Origin: Algimonas ampicilliniresistens
Lineage (GTDB): Bacteria; Pseudomonadota; Alphaproteobacteria; Caulobacterales; Maricaulaceae
Direction of reading: 5' to 3'
Length of the DNA: 64,000 nucleotides
NCBI RefSeq assembly: GCF_030159955.1
Contig: NZ_BSNK01000001.1
Location: 1,612,001-1,676,000, forward strand
The position numbers and the translations under genes are program-made. The stretch's first letter is position 1. Each line of letters opens with the position of its first letter. Under the pieces are notes generated by a model. That model searched no databases, was not told the DNA's origin, and worked only from the letters and a program-made list of their open reading frames with translations. Below, piece after piece: positions 25,482 through 34,178 of the stretch.

Positions 25482-25545
25482 GCGTGGCGCTATCCGGCGC
25501 GTGGGCCACGCCTCCCCACTGAGGCGCACTTCGACGGTGTACAAA
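25482..25545 (+). ncRNA. serC leader RNA candidate
   Basis: Upstream of serC, GCGTGGC (25482-25488) pairs with GCCACGC (25505-25511) and GCCTC (25510-25514) pairs with GAGGC (25521-25525). The two stems share two bases, so they compete. The alphaproteobacterial serC leader (an Rfam family) is a cis RNA immediately before serC, and position and structure fit that. I have not compared it with the consensus model. Confidence 0.55.
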
Positions 25546-25567
25546 AACGCACCCGATGGAGACATTG

Positions 25568-26731
25568 ATGACTACTCTTCCGAAGCCGGACCTGCGTCCG
25601 GCCGATCCCCGTTTCTCTGCTGGACCGACACGTAAGCGCCCCGGATGGTCGCTAGACGCGCTGTCAGATGCCGCCTTGGGACGTTCCCACCGCTCCGCGA
25701 TTGGCAAGGCTAAGCTCAAAGAGGTCATCGACCTCACCCGCGAAGTCCTACAAGTTCCTGACGGTTACCGCATCGGCATCGTGCCTGCATCTGACACAGG
25801 CGCCGTCGAAATGGCGATGTGGACTATGCTCGGCCCGAAGCCCGTTATCGTCGCCGCTTGGGAGAATTTCGGCCAAGCATGGGTCGTCGATGCTGACAAA
25901 CAGCTCCCACTGGATGACCTCACATTGCTGACCGCCGATTATGGCAAACTACCCGATTTCTCTGCCTATGATGGCTCGCAAGACCTCGTCTTCACCGCCA
26001 ACGGCACCACGTCCGGCGTCAAAGTCGCTGATTACGGGTTCATCCCGACGGATCGCGAAGGCGTCACAATTTGCGACGCGACTTCGGCCGTTTATGCGCA
26101 GGACCTGCCGTGGGATAAGCTCGATGTCGTCACTTACTCTTGGCAGAAAGTTATGGGCGGCGAGGCCGCACATGGCATGCTCATCCTCAGCCCCCGCGCC
26201 GTAGCCCGGTTAGAGAGCTATAATCCGCCTTGGCCGCTGCCAAAAATCTTCCGTCTCACCAAAGGCGGCAAGTTGATCGAAGGCATCTTTGAAGGCGCCA
26301 CCATCAACACGCCGTCCCTGCTCTGTACTGAGGACCATCTCGATGCGCTGAACTGGGCGAAGGCCAATGGCGGCCTCAAAGGTATGCATGACCGCGCCGA
26401 CGCCAATGCCAGAACCATTTGGGACTGGGTCGAACAACGCGATTGGATCGCCAATCTGTGTGAAGATGATGAGAAACGGTCCAACACCGGCGTGTGTTTG
26501 AAGATCGTGGATGCACGCGTTGCCGCGCTTCCCGCTGATGCACAGGCCGCTTTCGCCAAATCCATCGTCGCATTGCTGGGTGAGGAAAAAGTTGCGTTGG
26601 ACTTCGGCGCTTACCGCACGGCCCCTCCGGGCTTTCGCCTCTGGGTCTCCGGACACACACCCATCGATGATGTGAAAGCCGTCCTGCCTTGGCTCGACTG
26701 GGCGTTCGAAACTAAAATTGCGGAGCTGTAA
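25568..26731 (+). CDS. serC: Phosphoserine aminotransferase
   Basis: A 387-residue PLP aminotransferase converting 3-phosphohydroxypyruvate to phosphoserine. I chose the ATG at 25568 because GGAGA sits about 6 nt ahead; an ATG at 25556 is also in frame. Family features are [14 protein letters not shown] near the start, [21 protein letters not shown] and the PLP lysine in [15 protein letters not shown]. It is the alphaproteobacterial long-type SerC. serA follows one base after its stop codon. Confidence 0.96.
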   Translation: MTTLPKPDLRPADPRFSAGPTRKRPGWSLDALSDAALGRSHRSAIGKAKLKEVIDLTREVLQVPDGYRIGIVPASDTGAVEMAMWTMLGPKPVIVAAWENFGQAWVVDADKQLPLDDLTLLTADYGKLPDFSAYDGSQDLVFTANGTTSGVKVADYGFIPTDREGVTICDATSAVYAQDLPWDKLDVVTYSWQKVMGGEAAHGMLILSPRAVARLESYNPPWPLPKIFRLTKGGKLIEGIFEGATINTPSLLCTEDHLDALNWAKANGGLKGMHDRADANARTIWDWVEQRDWIANLCEDDEKRSNTGVCLKIVDARVAALPADAQAAFAKSIVALLGEEKVALDFGAYRTAPPGFRLWVSGHTPIDDVKAVLPWLDWAFETKIAEL

Positions 26732-26732
26732 A

Positions 26733-28307
26733 ATGCCTAAAGTTCTTATCGCGGACAAAATGTCCAACCGCGCCGTTGAAGTCTTCAAGGCTCGCGGTGT
26801 CGATGTCGATGTCATCACTGGCCTGTCCAAAGACGAGCTGATGAACATCATTGGCGACTATGACGGCCTCGCCGTTCGGTCATCCACACGCCCCGACGCT
26901 GAAATCATTGGTCAGGCGACCAATCTTAAAGTCATTGGCCGGGCCGGCATCGGCGTCGACAATATCGACATCAAGGCCGCCACAGATCGCGGCGTCGTTG
27001 TCATGAACACGCCGTTCGGCAACGCAATCACGACGGCTGAACATGCCATCGCCATGCTGTTTTCCGCCGCGCGTCAAATCCCGTCAGCCTCTACGCGGAC
27101 GCAAGCCGGGGAATGGCCAAAGTCTGATTACAAAGGCACGGAGCTGTTTAACAAAACGCTCGGTATTATTGGTTGCGGCAATATTGGCGCACTGGTCGCC
27201 GAACGCGCGCTCGGCTTGAAGATGAAGGTCATTGCCTTTGATCCCTATTTGACCCCAGAGCGGGCCGTTGAATTGGGCGTTCAGAAGGTCGAGTTAGACG
27301 AACTGTTCCAGCGCGCTGACGCGATCACGCTGCATACGCCGCTCGTTGAAAGCACGAAAAACATTGTCAATCGCGAACGGCTGGGCATGACACGCAAGGG
27401 CCTCATCTTGGTCAATTGTGCACGGGGCGGCTTGGTTGATGAAGAAGCTCTGAAAGACGCGCTGGAAGCGGGCCATGTCCGCGCAGCCGCCTTGGATGTG
27501 TTCGCTGTCGAACCCGCCAAAGACCACGCATTGTTCGGCACCCCCGGCTTCATCGCCACGCCGCATCTCGGCGCGTCGACCAATGAAGCGCAGGAAAATG
27601 TCGCCGTTCAAGTCGCTGAACAGATGGCGGATTATCTTCTCACGGGCGCCATCAGCAACGCCATCAACACGCCCTCTATTTCAGCCGAAGAAGCCCCTCG
27701 CCTCAAGCCTTGGGTCGATCTGGCGGATAAGCTCGGCACGATGATGGGGCAACTCCTACACGAGCCAGCCAAGTCGATCGAGATCGTCTATAAGGGCGGG
27801 ATCACCAGCCTGAACACAAACCCCATGAGCGCCGCTGCGCTCGCCGGACTGCTCAAAGCTGCCATGCCCGAAGTGAACATGGTCAGCGCGCCTGTGCTCG
27901 CCAAAGAACGCGGGATTGAGCTGACGGAGAGCTATATTGACGAGGCCGAACGCGCCGAGTCGCTGATCCGGCTCACGGTTGAGACGAAGGCGCGGAAATT
28001 CGCCATTGTCGGGACCATCTATCGCGGCGAACCACGCATTGTGCGTCTGTTCGGCGTGCCGATGGATGCAGCATTCGCGCCCAATATGATCTATGTGCGC
28101 AATGACGATAAGCCCGGCTTCATTGGCGACCTCGGCGGCATTCTCGGCAATGCCAAGGTCAATATCGCGACGTTCTCACTCGGCCGTATGGAACAGGGCG
28201 GCGAAGCCGTCTGCCTGATTAGCGTCGACGGCGATGTCACCGATGCCACCGCTGATGCCATCAAGGCTATTGATCAGGTCAAGATTGTGGATCGCGTCCG
28301 GCTTTAA
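26733..28307 (+). CDS. serA: D-3-phosphoglycerate dehydrogenase
   Basis: A 524-residue enzyme making 3-phosphohydroxypyruvate from 3-phosphoglycerate, the first step of serine synthesis. The NAD-binding IIGCGNIGALV is at about 145-155, NCARGGLVDE carries the catalytic Arg, and HLGASTNEAQ carries the catalytic His. The intervening domain (about 315-450) and a C-terminal ACT domain (about 452-524, with VRNDDKPGFIGDLGGILG) mark the long, regulated type. Serine from this operon also supplies Spt. The start ATG lies one base after the serC stop. Confidence 0.97.
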   Translation: MPKVLIADKMSNRAVEVFKARGVDVDVITGLSKDELMNIIGDYDGLAVRSSTRPDAEIIGQATNLKVIGRAGIGVDNIDIKAATDRGVVVMNTPFGNAITTAEHAIAMLFSAARQIPSASTRTQAGEWPKSDYKGTELFNKTLGIIGCGNIGALVAERALGLKMKVIAFDPYLTPERAVELGVQKVELDELFQRADAITLHTPLVESTKNIVNRERLGMTRKGLILVNCARGGLVDEEALKDALEAGHVRAAALDVFAVEPAKDHALFGTPGFIATPHLGASTNEAQENVAVQVAEQMADYLLTGAISNAINTPSISAEEAPRLKPWVDLADKLGTMMGQLLHEPAKSIEIVYKGGITSLNTNPMSAAALAGLLKAAMPEVNMVSAPVLAKERGIELTESYIDEAERAESLIRLTVETKARKFAIVGTIYRGEPRIVRLFGVPMDAAFAPNMIYVRNDDKPGFIGDLGGILGNAKVNIATFSLGRMEQGGEAVCLISVDGDVTDATADAIKAIDQVKIVDRVRL

Positions 28308-28328
28308 GGCTGGCTCAACAAAACTTAA

Positions 28329-28378
28329 TCCTCCGCTCTGGGCCGTTCATCTATGGTTGATCGGAACAAAGCGGAGGA
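28329..28378 (+). promoter_or_regulatory. Hairpin that covers the ribosome binding site of the next gene
   Basis: TCCTCCGCT (28329-28337) pairs perfectly with AGCGGAGGA (28370-28378), and the inner loop can add GTTC/GAAC pairs. The 3' arm contains the ribosome binding site of the DUF4440 gene. The 5' arm is thus an anti-Shine-Dalgarno, able to hide the site or to act with the end of serA. Confidence 0.45.
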
Positions 28379-28383
28379 TGGAC

Positions 28384-28857
28384 ATGACGCGATTATTAGC
28401 AACGCTTCTGATAATGGGCTCAGTCGGGTTTGTTGGCCCCGCTCAGGCCGTAGATCACCAAACGGAAACCGAAGCCAACAAAGCCGCACTCAAACAAGCC
28501 AAAGTTCACACTTGGCGCCGCCTCTATCGTGACAATGACGTCAGAGGTCTGGATGCGTTCCTATCAGACGACTTCGTTATTATCGGAGCGAACGGGACAA
28601 TCCAAACTAAAGCCCAGATCTTGGCCGAAATGAAGACCGATCCATGGACCATGCCGGACGATTTTCTATATACCGTCACAGGCATTGTCTTTCCGACACC
28701 AAGTTCCGCCATCGTTTACGGTCACGGCGACAGCACGCGCCAACAGGCAGACGGATCAACCTGTCAGCATAATTACACATCATCAAACGTGTTCCGTCTT
28801 GATACCGACGCTTGGCGACCAGTCTCTTCACACGTGTCCGACGCGAGCTGTGAATAA
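28384..28857 (+). CDS. Secreted SnoaL/DUF4440-like protein
   Basis: A 157-residue protein with a signal peptide (MTRLLATLLIMGSVGFVGPAQA). The mature part has the NTF2-like pattern of DUF4440: WRRLYRDNDVRGLDAFLSDDFVIIGANGTIQTK, ILAEMKTDPW, then a beta sheet with VYGHGDSTR. The ATG at 28384, six bases after GGAGG, is preferred over the ATG at 28378. The fold is used by small hydrolases, isomerases and binding proteins; the function here is unknown. It lies 76 nt after serA. Confidence 0.7.
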   Translation: MTRLLATLLIMGSVGFVGPAQAVDHQTETEANKAALKQAKVHTWRRLYRDNDVRGLDAFLSDDFVIIGANGTIQTKAQILAEMKTDPWTMPDDFLYTVTGIVFPTPSSAIVYGHGDSTRQQADGSTCQHNYTSSNVFRLDTDAWRPVSSHVSDASCE

Positions 28858-28864
28858 TCGACGC

Positions 28865-29986
28865 TTATAATTGGTCAATCACGGCCGCCATCGCGTCGAG
28901 TGTATCGCTACCGAGCTGTGCGCAACGATCACCACTCCAGCCGCGCGCCTCATCTGGCGCGTTGGCATTATCTTTGAACGGCATTTCCAGCGTCATGGCG
29001 AGGCAGTTATAACGCGCCGCCGTCTGGTTGGTGCACATGGATGGGTTACCCTTGCCCGGCGCCGTTTCGGGATAACCAACCTCCGTCTGGAAGTCGGCGC
29101 TAGCGGCCTTGTAAGCCGTTAGGAACGCGGCAAGATTGTCAGCCTGTTTCTGCGTGTAGCCCGGGATGCCTTCGGCCCCAGCGATGAAATTGTATGGCAA
29201 AGCCTCGTCGCCGTGAACATCAAGGCAGAGCACCGGCTTGTCCGCATCCATCGCGTCACGGACCAGCACAACTTCGGGGCTATTGTCCATCGTTGGCGTA
29301 TCCCATTCGCGGTTGAGGTTCGCACCGGCCGCATTGGTCCGGAGATGACCTCGAAACGATCCGTCCGGATTCATGTTTGGCACGATCCGGAACCGGACTT
29401 TCTTGCGCATCTCGACCGCGACGTCGTCCTCTGGATCAGTCAGTCGAGCGACGAAACCTTCCATCCACCATTCGGCCATGCTCTCACCCGGGTGCTGCCG
29501 CGCGATGACCCAGACCGTTTTGTCACCTTCGCCGATCGAAAGACAATCCATGTCGCGACCGTCGAGCGTCTGGCCTAAAACAGACAGAGACACGCCGTCA
29601 TGGGATAGCGCGTCTGCGATCAGGTCGCGGTGACGCTCCATCGTATAGGGCGCGAAGTAAGCATAATAAACGGAGTCCAAAGCCGGTGTGTGTTCGATCA
29701 CCAGCTCATCGCCAGAGAATGATGTCGGTACACGTAGCCAATCTTCGCGGTCTTCGCTCATACAGGTTTTATAGTCTTCCCAACCGCCTTTGAACGCTGC
29801 ACCGCCTGCATTCTCAATCACTAGTCGAAGCGGGATATTTTTCGCGCCCGCAACGCGAAAATGGAACCACTGATAGAAATCACTATGCGCGTCTTGACGA
29901 ATACGCAGCCGGATATTTTGCGGGTCAGTCGCATCGACCACCTCAATATTTCCGGAGTCAAAAGCGGCATTGATAGAGACTGTCAT
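28865..29986 (-). CDS. M14 family zinc carboxypeptidase (cytosolic carboxypeptidase-like)
   Basis: A 373-residue protein. The zinc motif is HPGE (H165, E168) with the third ligand in DVHGDE (H258). NPDG at 206-209 and NLNREW at about 223-228 are substrate-binding motifs, and the catalytic glutamate is in TLEMPF near 336. An N-terminal beta domain (1-130) is typical of the CCP/AGBL group. In this operon it follows the acetylglutamate synthase gene with an ATGA overlap, so action on a small N-acyl amino acid or peptide is possible, but nothing in the sequence fixes the substrate. Confidence 0.85.
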   Translation of the reverse strand: MTVSINAAFDSGNIEVVDATDPQNIRLRIRQDAHSDFYQWFHFRVAGAKNIPLRLVIENAGGAAFKGGWEDYKTCMSEDREDWLRVPTSFSGDELVIEHTPALDSVYYAYFAPYTMERHRDLIADALSHDGVSLSVLGQTLDGRDMDCLSIGEGDKTVWVIARQHPGESMAEWWMEGFVARLTDPEDDVAVEMRKKVRFRIVPNMNPDGSFRGHLRTNAAGANLNREWDTPTMDNSPEVVLVRDAMDADKPVLCLDVHGDEALPYNFIAGAEGIPGYTQKQADNLAAFLTAYKAASADFQTEVGYPETAPGKGNPSMCTNQTAARYNCLAMTLEMPFKDNANAPDEARGWSGDRCAQLGSDTLDAMAAVIDQL

Positions 29987-31128
29987 AAAGAACTCGGTTT
30001 GAAATCGTCAGGGGCGGTCGCCGCGGCGTGAATCGCATTAGGCAGGGCAGACGCCTCTAACCCTTTCCAATAGACGCGCCAATCCCCGCTCTTCTGCATT
30101 CCGTCACATGTTGACAGATACCAATCATTGAACGGATTGGTCTCACGTGATCGCCAGAAAAACCCGGGAATATTTTCGCAAATCTTTTCCCAAACATCGC
30201 GGGCCAGCCCTTCACCTTGAGCTTCAGGGACAACCCAAAATTTCGACAGATAGGGTTGATCTGCCAGCCGCGTAAAAATGGCTCCAGCGCGAAAATCCGT
30301 TTCCAGAAAAGCCGCTTCAATCGCTTGTTTTAGAAAGTCGCTGTCTAGCGTCTTCTCGAACGCCCGATCCATCGAACTGGCGAGCTCCATATGGCTAAGA
30401 TCGTCCAACTTATCATGGCGTACGATGGCCGCGCCCCGCCGGATCAACGTGCCGGAGCCCTTGGTCGTGAACAGCTCGCTCAGAAGGTTAAGAGGCGACG
30501 CCAAAACATAGGCTCGGCGGCCTTCATTGGCATCCTGCTCAATCCGCTGCACCATGCGCAAAAATGTCTGCTGACCCGGAGTTAAGGTGGCTCTATCGAT
30601 AAAGTCTTCGATCTCTGCCAGCGTCAGATTTCTTCGACGAACGCCGTCCACATCCAAGCCACCCGATGGTTGCAGCGATACAATCTTTGTCGGTCGCAAA
30701 TCATTGATGAGTTTCGGCAAAGCGCCCTGCCCGCGACGTTCGGTCATTTCCAGAACAGGGATGATCCCAGCCTGAGCCCGACGGCGGATTTCACCAATCA
30801 GACCATAGGTTTTAGTGTCGAGCTTCGCGACCTTGACACCCGAACTGTCCAGATCACGCGTCAGTCTCTGGGCTTGGAACTTGATAGATGTTCGATTGTC
30901 GTCCAGCGCGCCAATCAGCAAGGTTGGGGCCAGCCCTAGATTTGACAGAATTTGCAAATTCGATGTCAGAGCTTCCAGGAGTGGATTTTTGAGCACGCGC
31001 GGATCGAGCAGGATCAAAGCGAACCGTTCTGGGTCCTCTTTGGCAAAAAGTTCCGCATAAAATTGCGCTTCCTGCGTGGCGCCAACCGCGGATAGGGACG
31101 ATAAAACCGTCTGACGGACGCTATTCAT
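29983..31128 (-). CDS. N-acetylglutamate synthase with a degenerate kinase domain
   Basis: A 381-residue protein related to the fused N-acetylglutamate synthase/kinase of Xanthomonas and Maricaulis (about 440 residues). The C-terminal vertebrate-type NAT domain is well conserved: YLSKFWVVPEAQGEGL, then FFWRSRETNPFNDWYLSTCDG. The N-terminal amino acid kinase domain is shortened. The 'KvGGavl' phosphate loop is replaced by LLDPRVL, 'HGaGpq' by IGALDD, and the nucleotide loop is missing, so I predict acetylation only, as in fungal Arg2. It is co-translated with the argE-like gene upstream. Confidence 0.8.
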   Translation of the reverse strand: MNSVRQTVLSSLSAVGATQEAQFYAELFAKEDPERFALILLDPRVLKNPLLEALTSNLQILSNLGLAPTLLIGALDDNRTSIKFQAQRLTRDLDSSGVKVAKLDTKTYGLIGEIRRRAQAGIIPVLEMTERRGQGALPKLINDLRPTKIVSLQPSGGLDVDGVRRRNLTLAEIEDFIDRATLTPGQQTFLRMVQRIEQDANEGRRAYVLASPLNLLSELFTTKGSGTLIRRGAAIVRHDKLDDLSHMELASSMDRAFEKTLDSDFLKQAIEAAFLETDFRAGAIFTRLADQPYLSKFWVVPEAQGEGLARDVWEKICENIPGFFWRSRETNPFNDWYLSTCDGMQKSGDWRVYWKGLEASALPNAIHAAATAPDDFKPSSL

Positions 31129-32210
31129 GTCAGTCCTCCTGCCAAAACGGCGGCATAGCGGTTCTGCGCCAATTCAAGTTGTGAGAGCTCAACATATTCG
31201 TCCGGCCGATGCGCTTGTTCAAGATTGCCAGGACCAAACACAATCGCGTTGATTCCGGTTTCGCTCATCTGCGACGCCTCCGTCCAATACGGTAGATCCA
31301 CGATCTCGTCGGGCTCAAAAACGGGCTTGAAGGCTGACAGATCACGGCATGCAAAAGGCTCAAAAGCCACGATTGTATCTATTTCGGGTTTGTCAGTGAT
31401 TGACTTCGCCAACGCAATCACATCGGCTTCACGCGCCTGAACATGATCGCCGGGTGGCGGTCGCATAGATATCCACGCAGACGCGGTTGTTGGAATAACA
31501 TTATAAGCGCCGTCCGACGTCAATTCGCCAATATTGACGCAGAGACCTTGGAACGGCGTTTCGCCAAAGGTTAGGTGATCGCGTTTGTAGACCCCCAATT
31601 TCGACGCAAAGTCGGCGGCTTGTAGTAAGGGCGCGTCAATCGTGTCCGCTAGGCTGGAATGCCCCCCCGGTCCGGAGAACGTCGCTTTCATCGCCAGCAT
31701 ACCGCGATGCGCGCGCCCAACGCGACAAGAGGTCGGCTCACAAACAACGGCTTGCCGGATAGTGTCCAGATAGCCGCGTTCCAGAACAGCCGGCATCACT
31801 TCGGATCCATGCTCTTCATCGCCTGAGAACAGGATCGCGACATTGTTCGGCTCGACATCATCTAGTGCGGCAAGGATAGCCGCAGCCGCCCCTTTAATAT
31901 CCGCACTGCCAAGCCCGTAGGCCCGTCCGTCGCGAATAGTCAGGTCAAGAGGGTTGGCCGTCCAGCCTTCCCCGCTTGGCACTGTATCGATATGAACGTT
32001 CAGCACGACCGTCGGTTGACCCCAGCTGGCAAAGACGAAAGCGCTGTCCGTCTTACCGCGTGACCGCAAAACAGTTTCGACGATGATCTGATCCGGTGCG
32101 TGCGCGCGAAGTCTGTCAGCCAGCCAATTCACGCAAGCGATCTCATCACCGCTGCCATTGCGAGTGTCGAACGCGACTAGCGGACGGAGATAATCGGTGG
32201 CCTGTCCCAT
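31125..32210 (-). CDS. argE: Acetylornithine/acetylcitrulline deacetylase (M20 family)
   Basis: A 361-residue M20 metallopeptidase. Zinc-site motifs are NVHIDTVP near 70, GSADIKGA near 97, SGDEEHGSE near 128 with the catalytic glutamate, and CEPTS near 160. YWTEASQ and FGPGNLEQAHRPDEYVELSQL match the Xanthomonas argE' acetylcitrulline deacetylase, which also lies beside the fused NAGS/kinase there. The substrate may therefore be acetylcitrulline rather than acetylornithine. It is first of the argE-NAGS-M14 unit. Confidence 0.85.
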   Translation of the reverse strand: MGQATDYLRPLVAFDTRNGSGDEIACVNWLADRLRAHAPDQIIVETVLRSRGKTDSAFVFASWGQPTVVLNVHIDTVPSGEGWTANPLDLTIRDGRAYGLGSADIKGAAAAILAALDDVEPNNVAILFSGDEEHGSEVMPAVLERGYLDTIRQAVVCEPTSCRVGRAHRGMLAMKATFSGPGGHSSLADTIDAPLLQAADFASKLGVYKRDHLTFGETPFQGLCVNIGELTSDGAYNVIPTTASAWISMRPPPGDHVQAREADVIALAKSITDKPEIDTIVAFEPFACRDLSAFKPVFEPDEIVDLPYWTEASQMSETGINAIVFGPGNLEQAHRPDEYVELSQLELAQNRYAAVLAGGLT

Positions 32211-32327
32211 GAGGACGCTATGACCGCAGGACGATCAGGTTTCAATGTCTGAGCCCAATTCGGTCTTGCCAAAAGCCACTTCGCCTTATTAACCGTAACG
32301 TCTAAACAAGACACATAGGAGATCGCG

Positions 32328-32654
32328 ATGTCCGATACATGGGAATTCTACGAAGATAAGGCAGGCGAACATCGCTGGCGCTGTACAGCCTCTAACGGCA
32401 ACATTATCGGCGCCGCCACGGAAGGCTACAGCCAGAAATCCAGCTGCGTCGCAAATGCGGAACGCCATGGCTATAATGGAAACCCAAAAAGCCTCGGCTC
32501 CAAAGACAAGTGGGAGTTTTACGAAGATAAAGCCGGTGAACATCGCTGGCGCCGGACAGCAAGCAATGGCGAACCCGTTGGTCGCAGTACCGAAGGCTAT
32601 TCGTCCAAAGCGAATTGCGAGAGCAATGCCAAGCGTATGGGCTGGGCGGGTTAG
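32328..32654 (+). CDS. YegP-like protein, tandem DUF1508 repeats
   Basis: A 108-residue protein made of two copies of DUF1508. WEFYEDKAGEHRWRCTASNGN recurs as WEFYEDKAGEHRWRRTASNGE about 57 residues later, each followed by a TEGYS helix and a Cys/Asn-rich SxANAER. The copies are very alike, so the duplication looks recent or is kept uniform. AGGAGA lies 7 nt before the ATG. DUF1508 proteins are small and of unknown role. An intrinsic terminator follows at 32680. Confidence 0.88.
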   Translation: MSDTWEFYEDKAGEHRWRCTASNGNIIGAATEGYSQKSSCVANAERHGYNGNPKSLGSKDKWEFYEDKAGEHRWRRTASNGEPVGRSTEGYSSKANCESNAKRMGWAG

Positions 32655-32679
32655 ACCCATCCAACACAGTATTTTTAAA

Positions 32680-32706
32680 AGCCGCCCACTGAGGCGGCTT
32701 TTTTTT
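32680..32706 (+). terminator. Intrinsic terminator after the DUF1508 gene
   Basis: AGCCGCC (32680-32686) and GGCGGCT (32693-32699) form a 7-bp GC stem with a six-base loop, followed by eight T. It ends the DUF1508 transcript before the tmRNA gene. Confidence 0.9.
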
Positions 32707-32744
32707 GGCTATGGAATTGTCGTCAATGTTGGCCTATATAGATT

Positions 32745-33085
32745 GGGCTGGCTTGCCAGATATGACGATAAACGCGCGTGTAATAAGCGGACTGGACCCG
32801 GGGGCGGTACCCGGCGGCTCCACCATAAGCTCTCATTCTTCTCCACGGAAGAGAGAGGGCTTTTCATGGGGCCGACATAGTTTCGACAGACGCCTAAAGA
32901 CGTTAGCTTTCGTTCGTGTGGGCCCCGTTAAAGGCCTGACAACAGTAATTGCTAATGACAATTCTGCTGAGGAATTCGCTCTAGCTGCGTAAGCGGCTCG
33001 GATGATTCCGACTTTTAACTCCTAGGGCTTCAGCGCCTTAGGCGGGCTCCGGAGGGTAGCTGGCAACAGAAACCCTCCACTTTTC
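32745..33085 (+). ncRNA. ssrA: tmRNA (ssrA), permuted two-piece alphaproteobacterial type
   Basis: The acceptor piece comes first and ends GGCGGCTCCACCA at 32825. The coding piece starts GGGGCCGACATAG at 32868, and GGGGCCG (32868-32874) pairs with CGGCTCC of the acceptor end to make the tRNA-like stem. The T-arm of the acceptor piece is CCGGG-GGCGGTA-CCCGG. The resume codon begins the tag ANDNSAEEFALAA, ending in TAA at about 32990. The piece ends with the hairpin GGAGGGT (33051-33057)/ACCCTCC (33072-33078). The 42-nt spacer (32826-32867) contains AAGCTCTC/GAGAGAGGGCTT pairing and is removed. The 5' and 3' ends are approximate. The role is rescue of stalled ribosomes. Confidence 0.93.
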
Positions 33086-33155
33086 CGACAGATTATGAGG
33101 GTCCGAAGAGGGTTCAATTCATACCCAAAAAATTTCTTAACTTTTTGGGAACCAT

Positions 33156-34178
33156 TTGAAACTGTCACGCATTGTAATGCGGATGACATCATTTATGCAC
33201 TCTATCGCCGTGCGGGCGGAAAACATTATCGACACATTTCAGGACGACATCCCGCCTGAAGATATCCATCTCCAGCCTTACTTTGGCTATTCCACCCCCG
33301 ATAAGATCATTATTCGCGGTCGTGTGTTAGAAGCGGATACAAGCCGAGCCTCAAATGACACCCCGTCTCTGGTGAAAAACCTCGCCGCCATGGCGGCTTT
33401 ATTCATGACGAAAGAAGTCGAAGGTGAGACCGTCAGCCTTGGCGACGAGACAGCCATATCGGATGAAGAAGGCTATTATCGTCTCGAATTGCGGCGTAAT
33501 AATCCACCAGCCGGGTGGACTGAGGCCGTTGTCAAATCGAACCGAACCGATGAAACCGTTCATCACCCCGTCCTAATCACATCTGAGACCGCCGAGTATG
33601 GCATTATCTCCGATATTGACGACACGGTCATGCAAACCAAAGCTTGGTCGAGCCGTAAAAACCTCTGGACCAGCGTCACTGGATCGGTTGGCAGCCGATA
33701 TATTTTCCCTGATGCGGCGACGCTTTTGAAAATGATGTCCGGATCCATGTCAGGTCGCAAAAACCCCGTTTTTTATGTCAGTTCATCCCCATGGAACCTG
33801 CATGGCTTTTTAGAAGCCGTTTTCACCGCGAACGGCGTCGTCCGTGGACCCAAATTCCTGCGCGATTTTGGCATTGACCCAACTAAGATGATCACAGGAA
33901 TGCATGGTAATCATAAGGGTAACGCGATTGATACCGTTCTCGCCGCCAACCCTGACCTTCCCTTCTATCTTATCGGCGATAGCGGACAGCATGATCCTGA
34001 AGTTTATCGTGATGCTGTTCTGCGTCATCCTGGTCGCATCAAGGGCGTATTTATTCGGACGCCTGGAGGTGCCGGCATGGACGAAGAAGACCGCCTTCCT
34101 CTCAAAGAAATCGAAGCGCTTGGCATTCAGATTTTCGCTGGTGAAACATTCGAACCGTTATTGGACAACACGTTCTAG
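33156..34178 (+). CDS. App1-like phosphatase (DUF2183)
   Basis: A 340-residue protein with a DUF2183/App1 catalytic domain: IISDIDDTVMQTKAW (DxDxT-type HAD phosphatase motif) near 149-163, FYVSSSPWNLHGFL near 205, GNHKGNAID and IGDSGQHDPEVYRDAV near 272-287. Yeast App1 is a Mg-dependent phosphatidate phosphatase, so a lipid phosphatase role is plausible. An N-terminal Ig-like domain (about 45-130) precedes it. The start is unsure: TTG at 33156 has TGGGA upstream, while ATG at 33177 lacks a good site. The 3' end overlaps the convergent P450 gene by 21 nt. Confidence 0.85.
   Translation: MKLSRIVMRMTSFMHSIAVRAENIIDTFQDDIPPEDIHLQPYFGYSTPDKIIIRGRVLEADTSRASNDTPSLVKNLAAMAALFMTKEVEGETVSLGDETAISDEEGYYRLELRRNNPPAGWTEAVVKSNRTDETVHHPVLITSETAEYGIISDIDDTVMQTKAWSSRKNLWTSVTGSVGSRYIFPDAATLLKMMSGSMSGRKNPVFYVSSSPWNLHGFLEAVFTANGVVRGPKFLRDFGIDPTKMITGMHGNHKGNAIDTVLAANPDLPFYLIGDSGQHDPEVYRDAVLRHPGRIKGVFIRTPGGAGMDEEDRLPLKEIEALGIQIFAGETFEPLLDNTF

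Noticed and set aside
32826-32867. Spacer of the tmRNA as an intron or a separate small RNA
   Set aside because: It is the processed spacer expected for the two-piece alphaproteobacterial gene.
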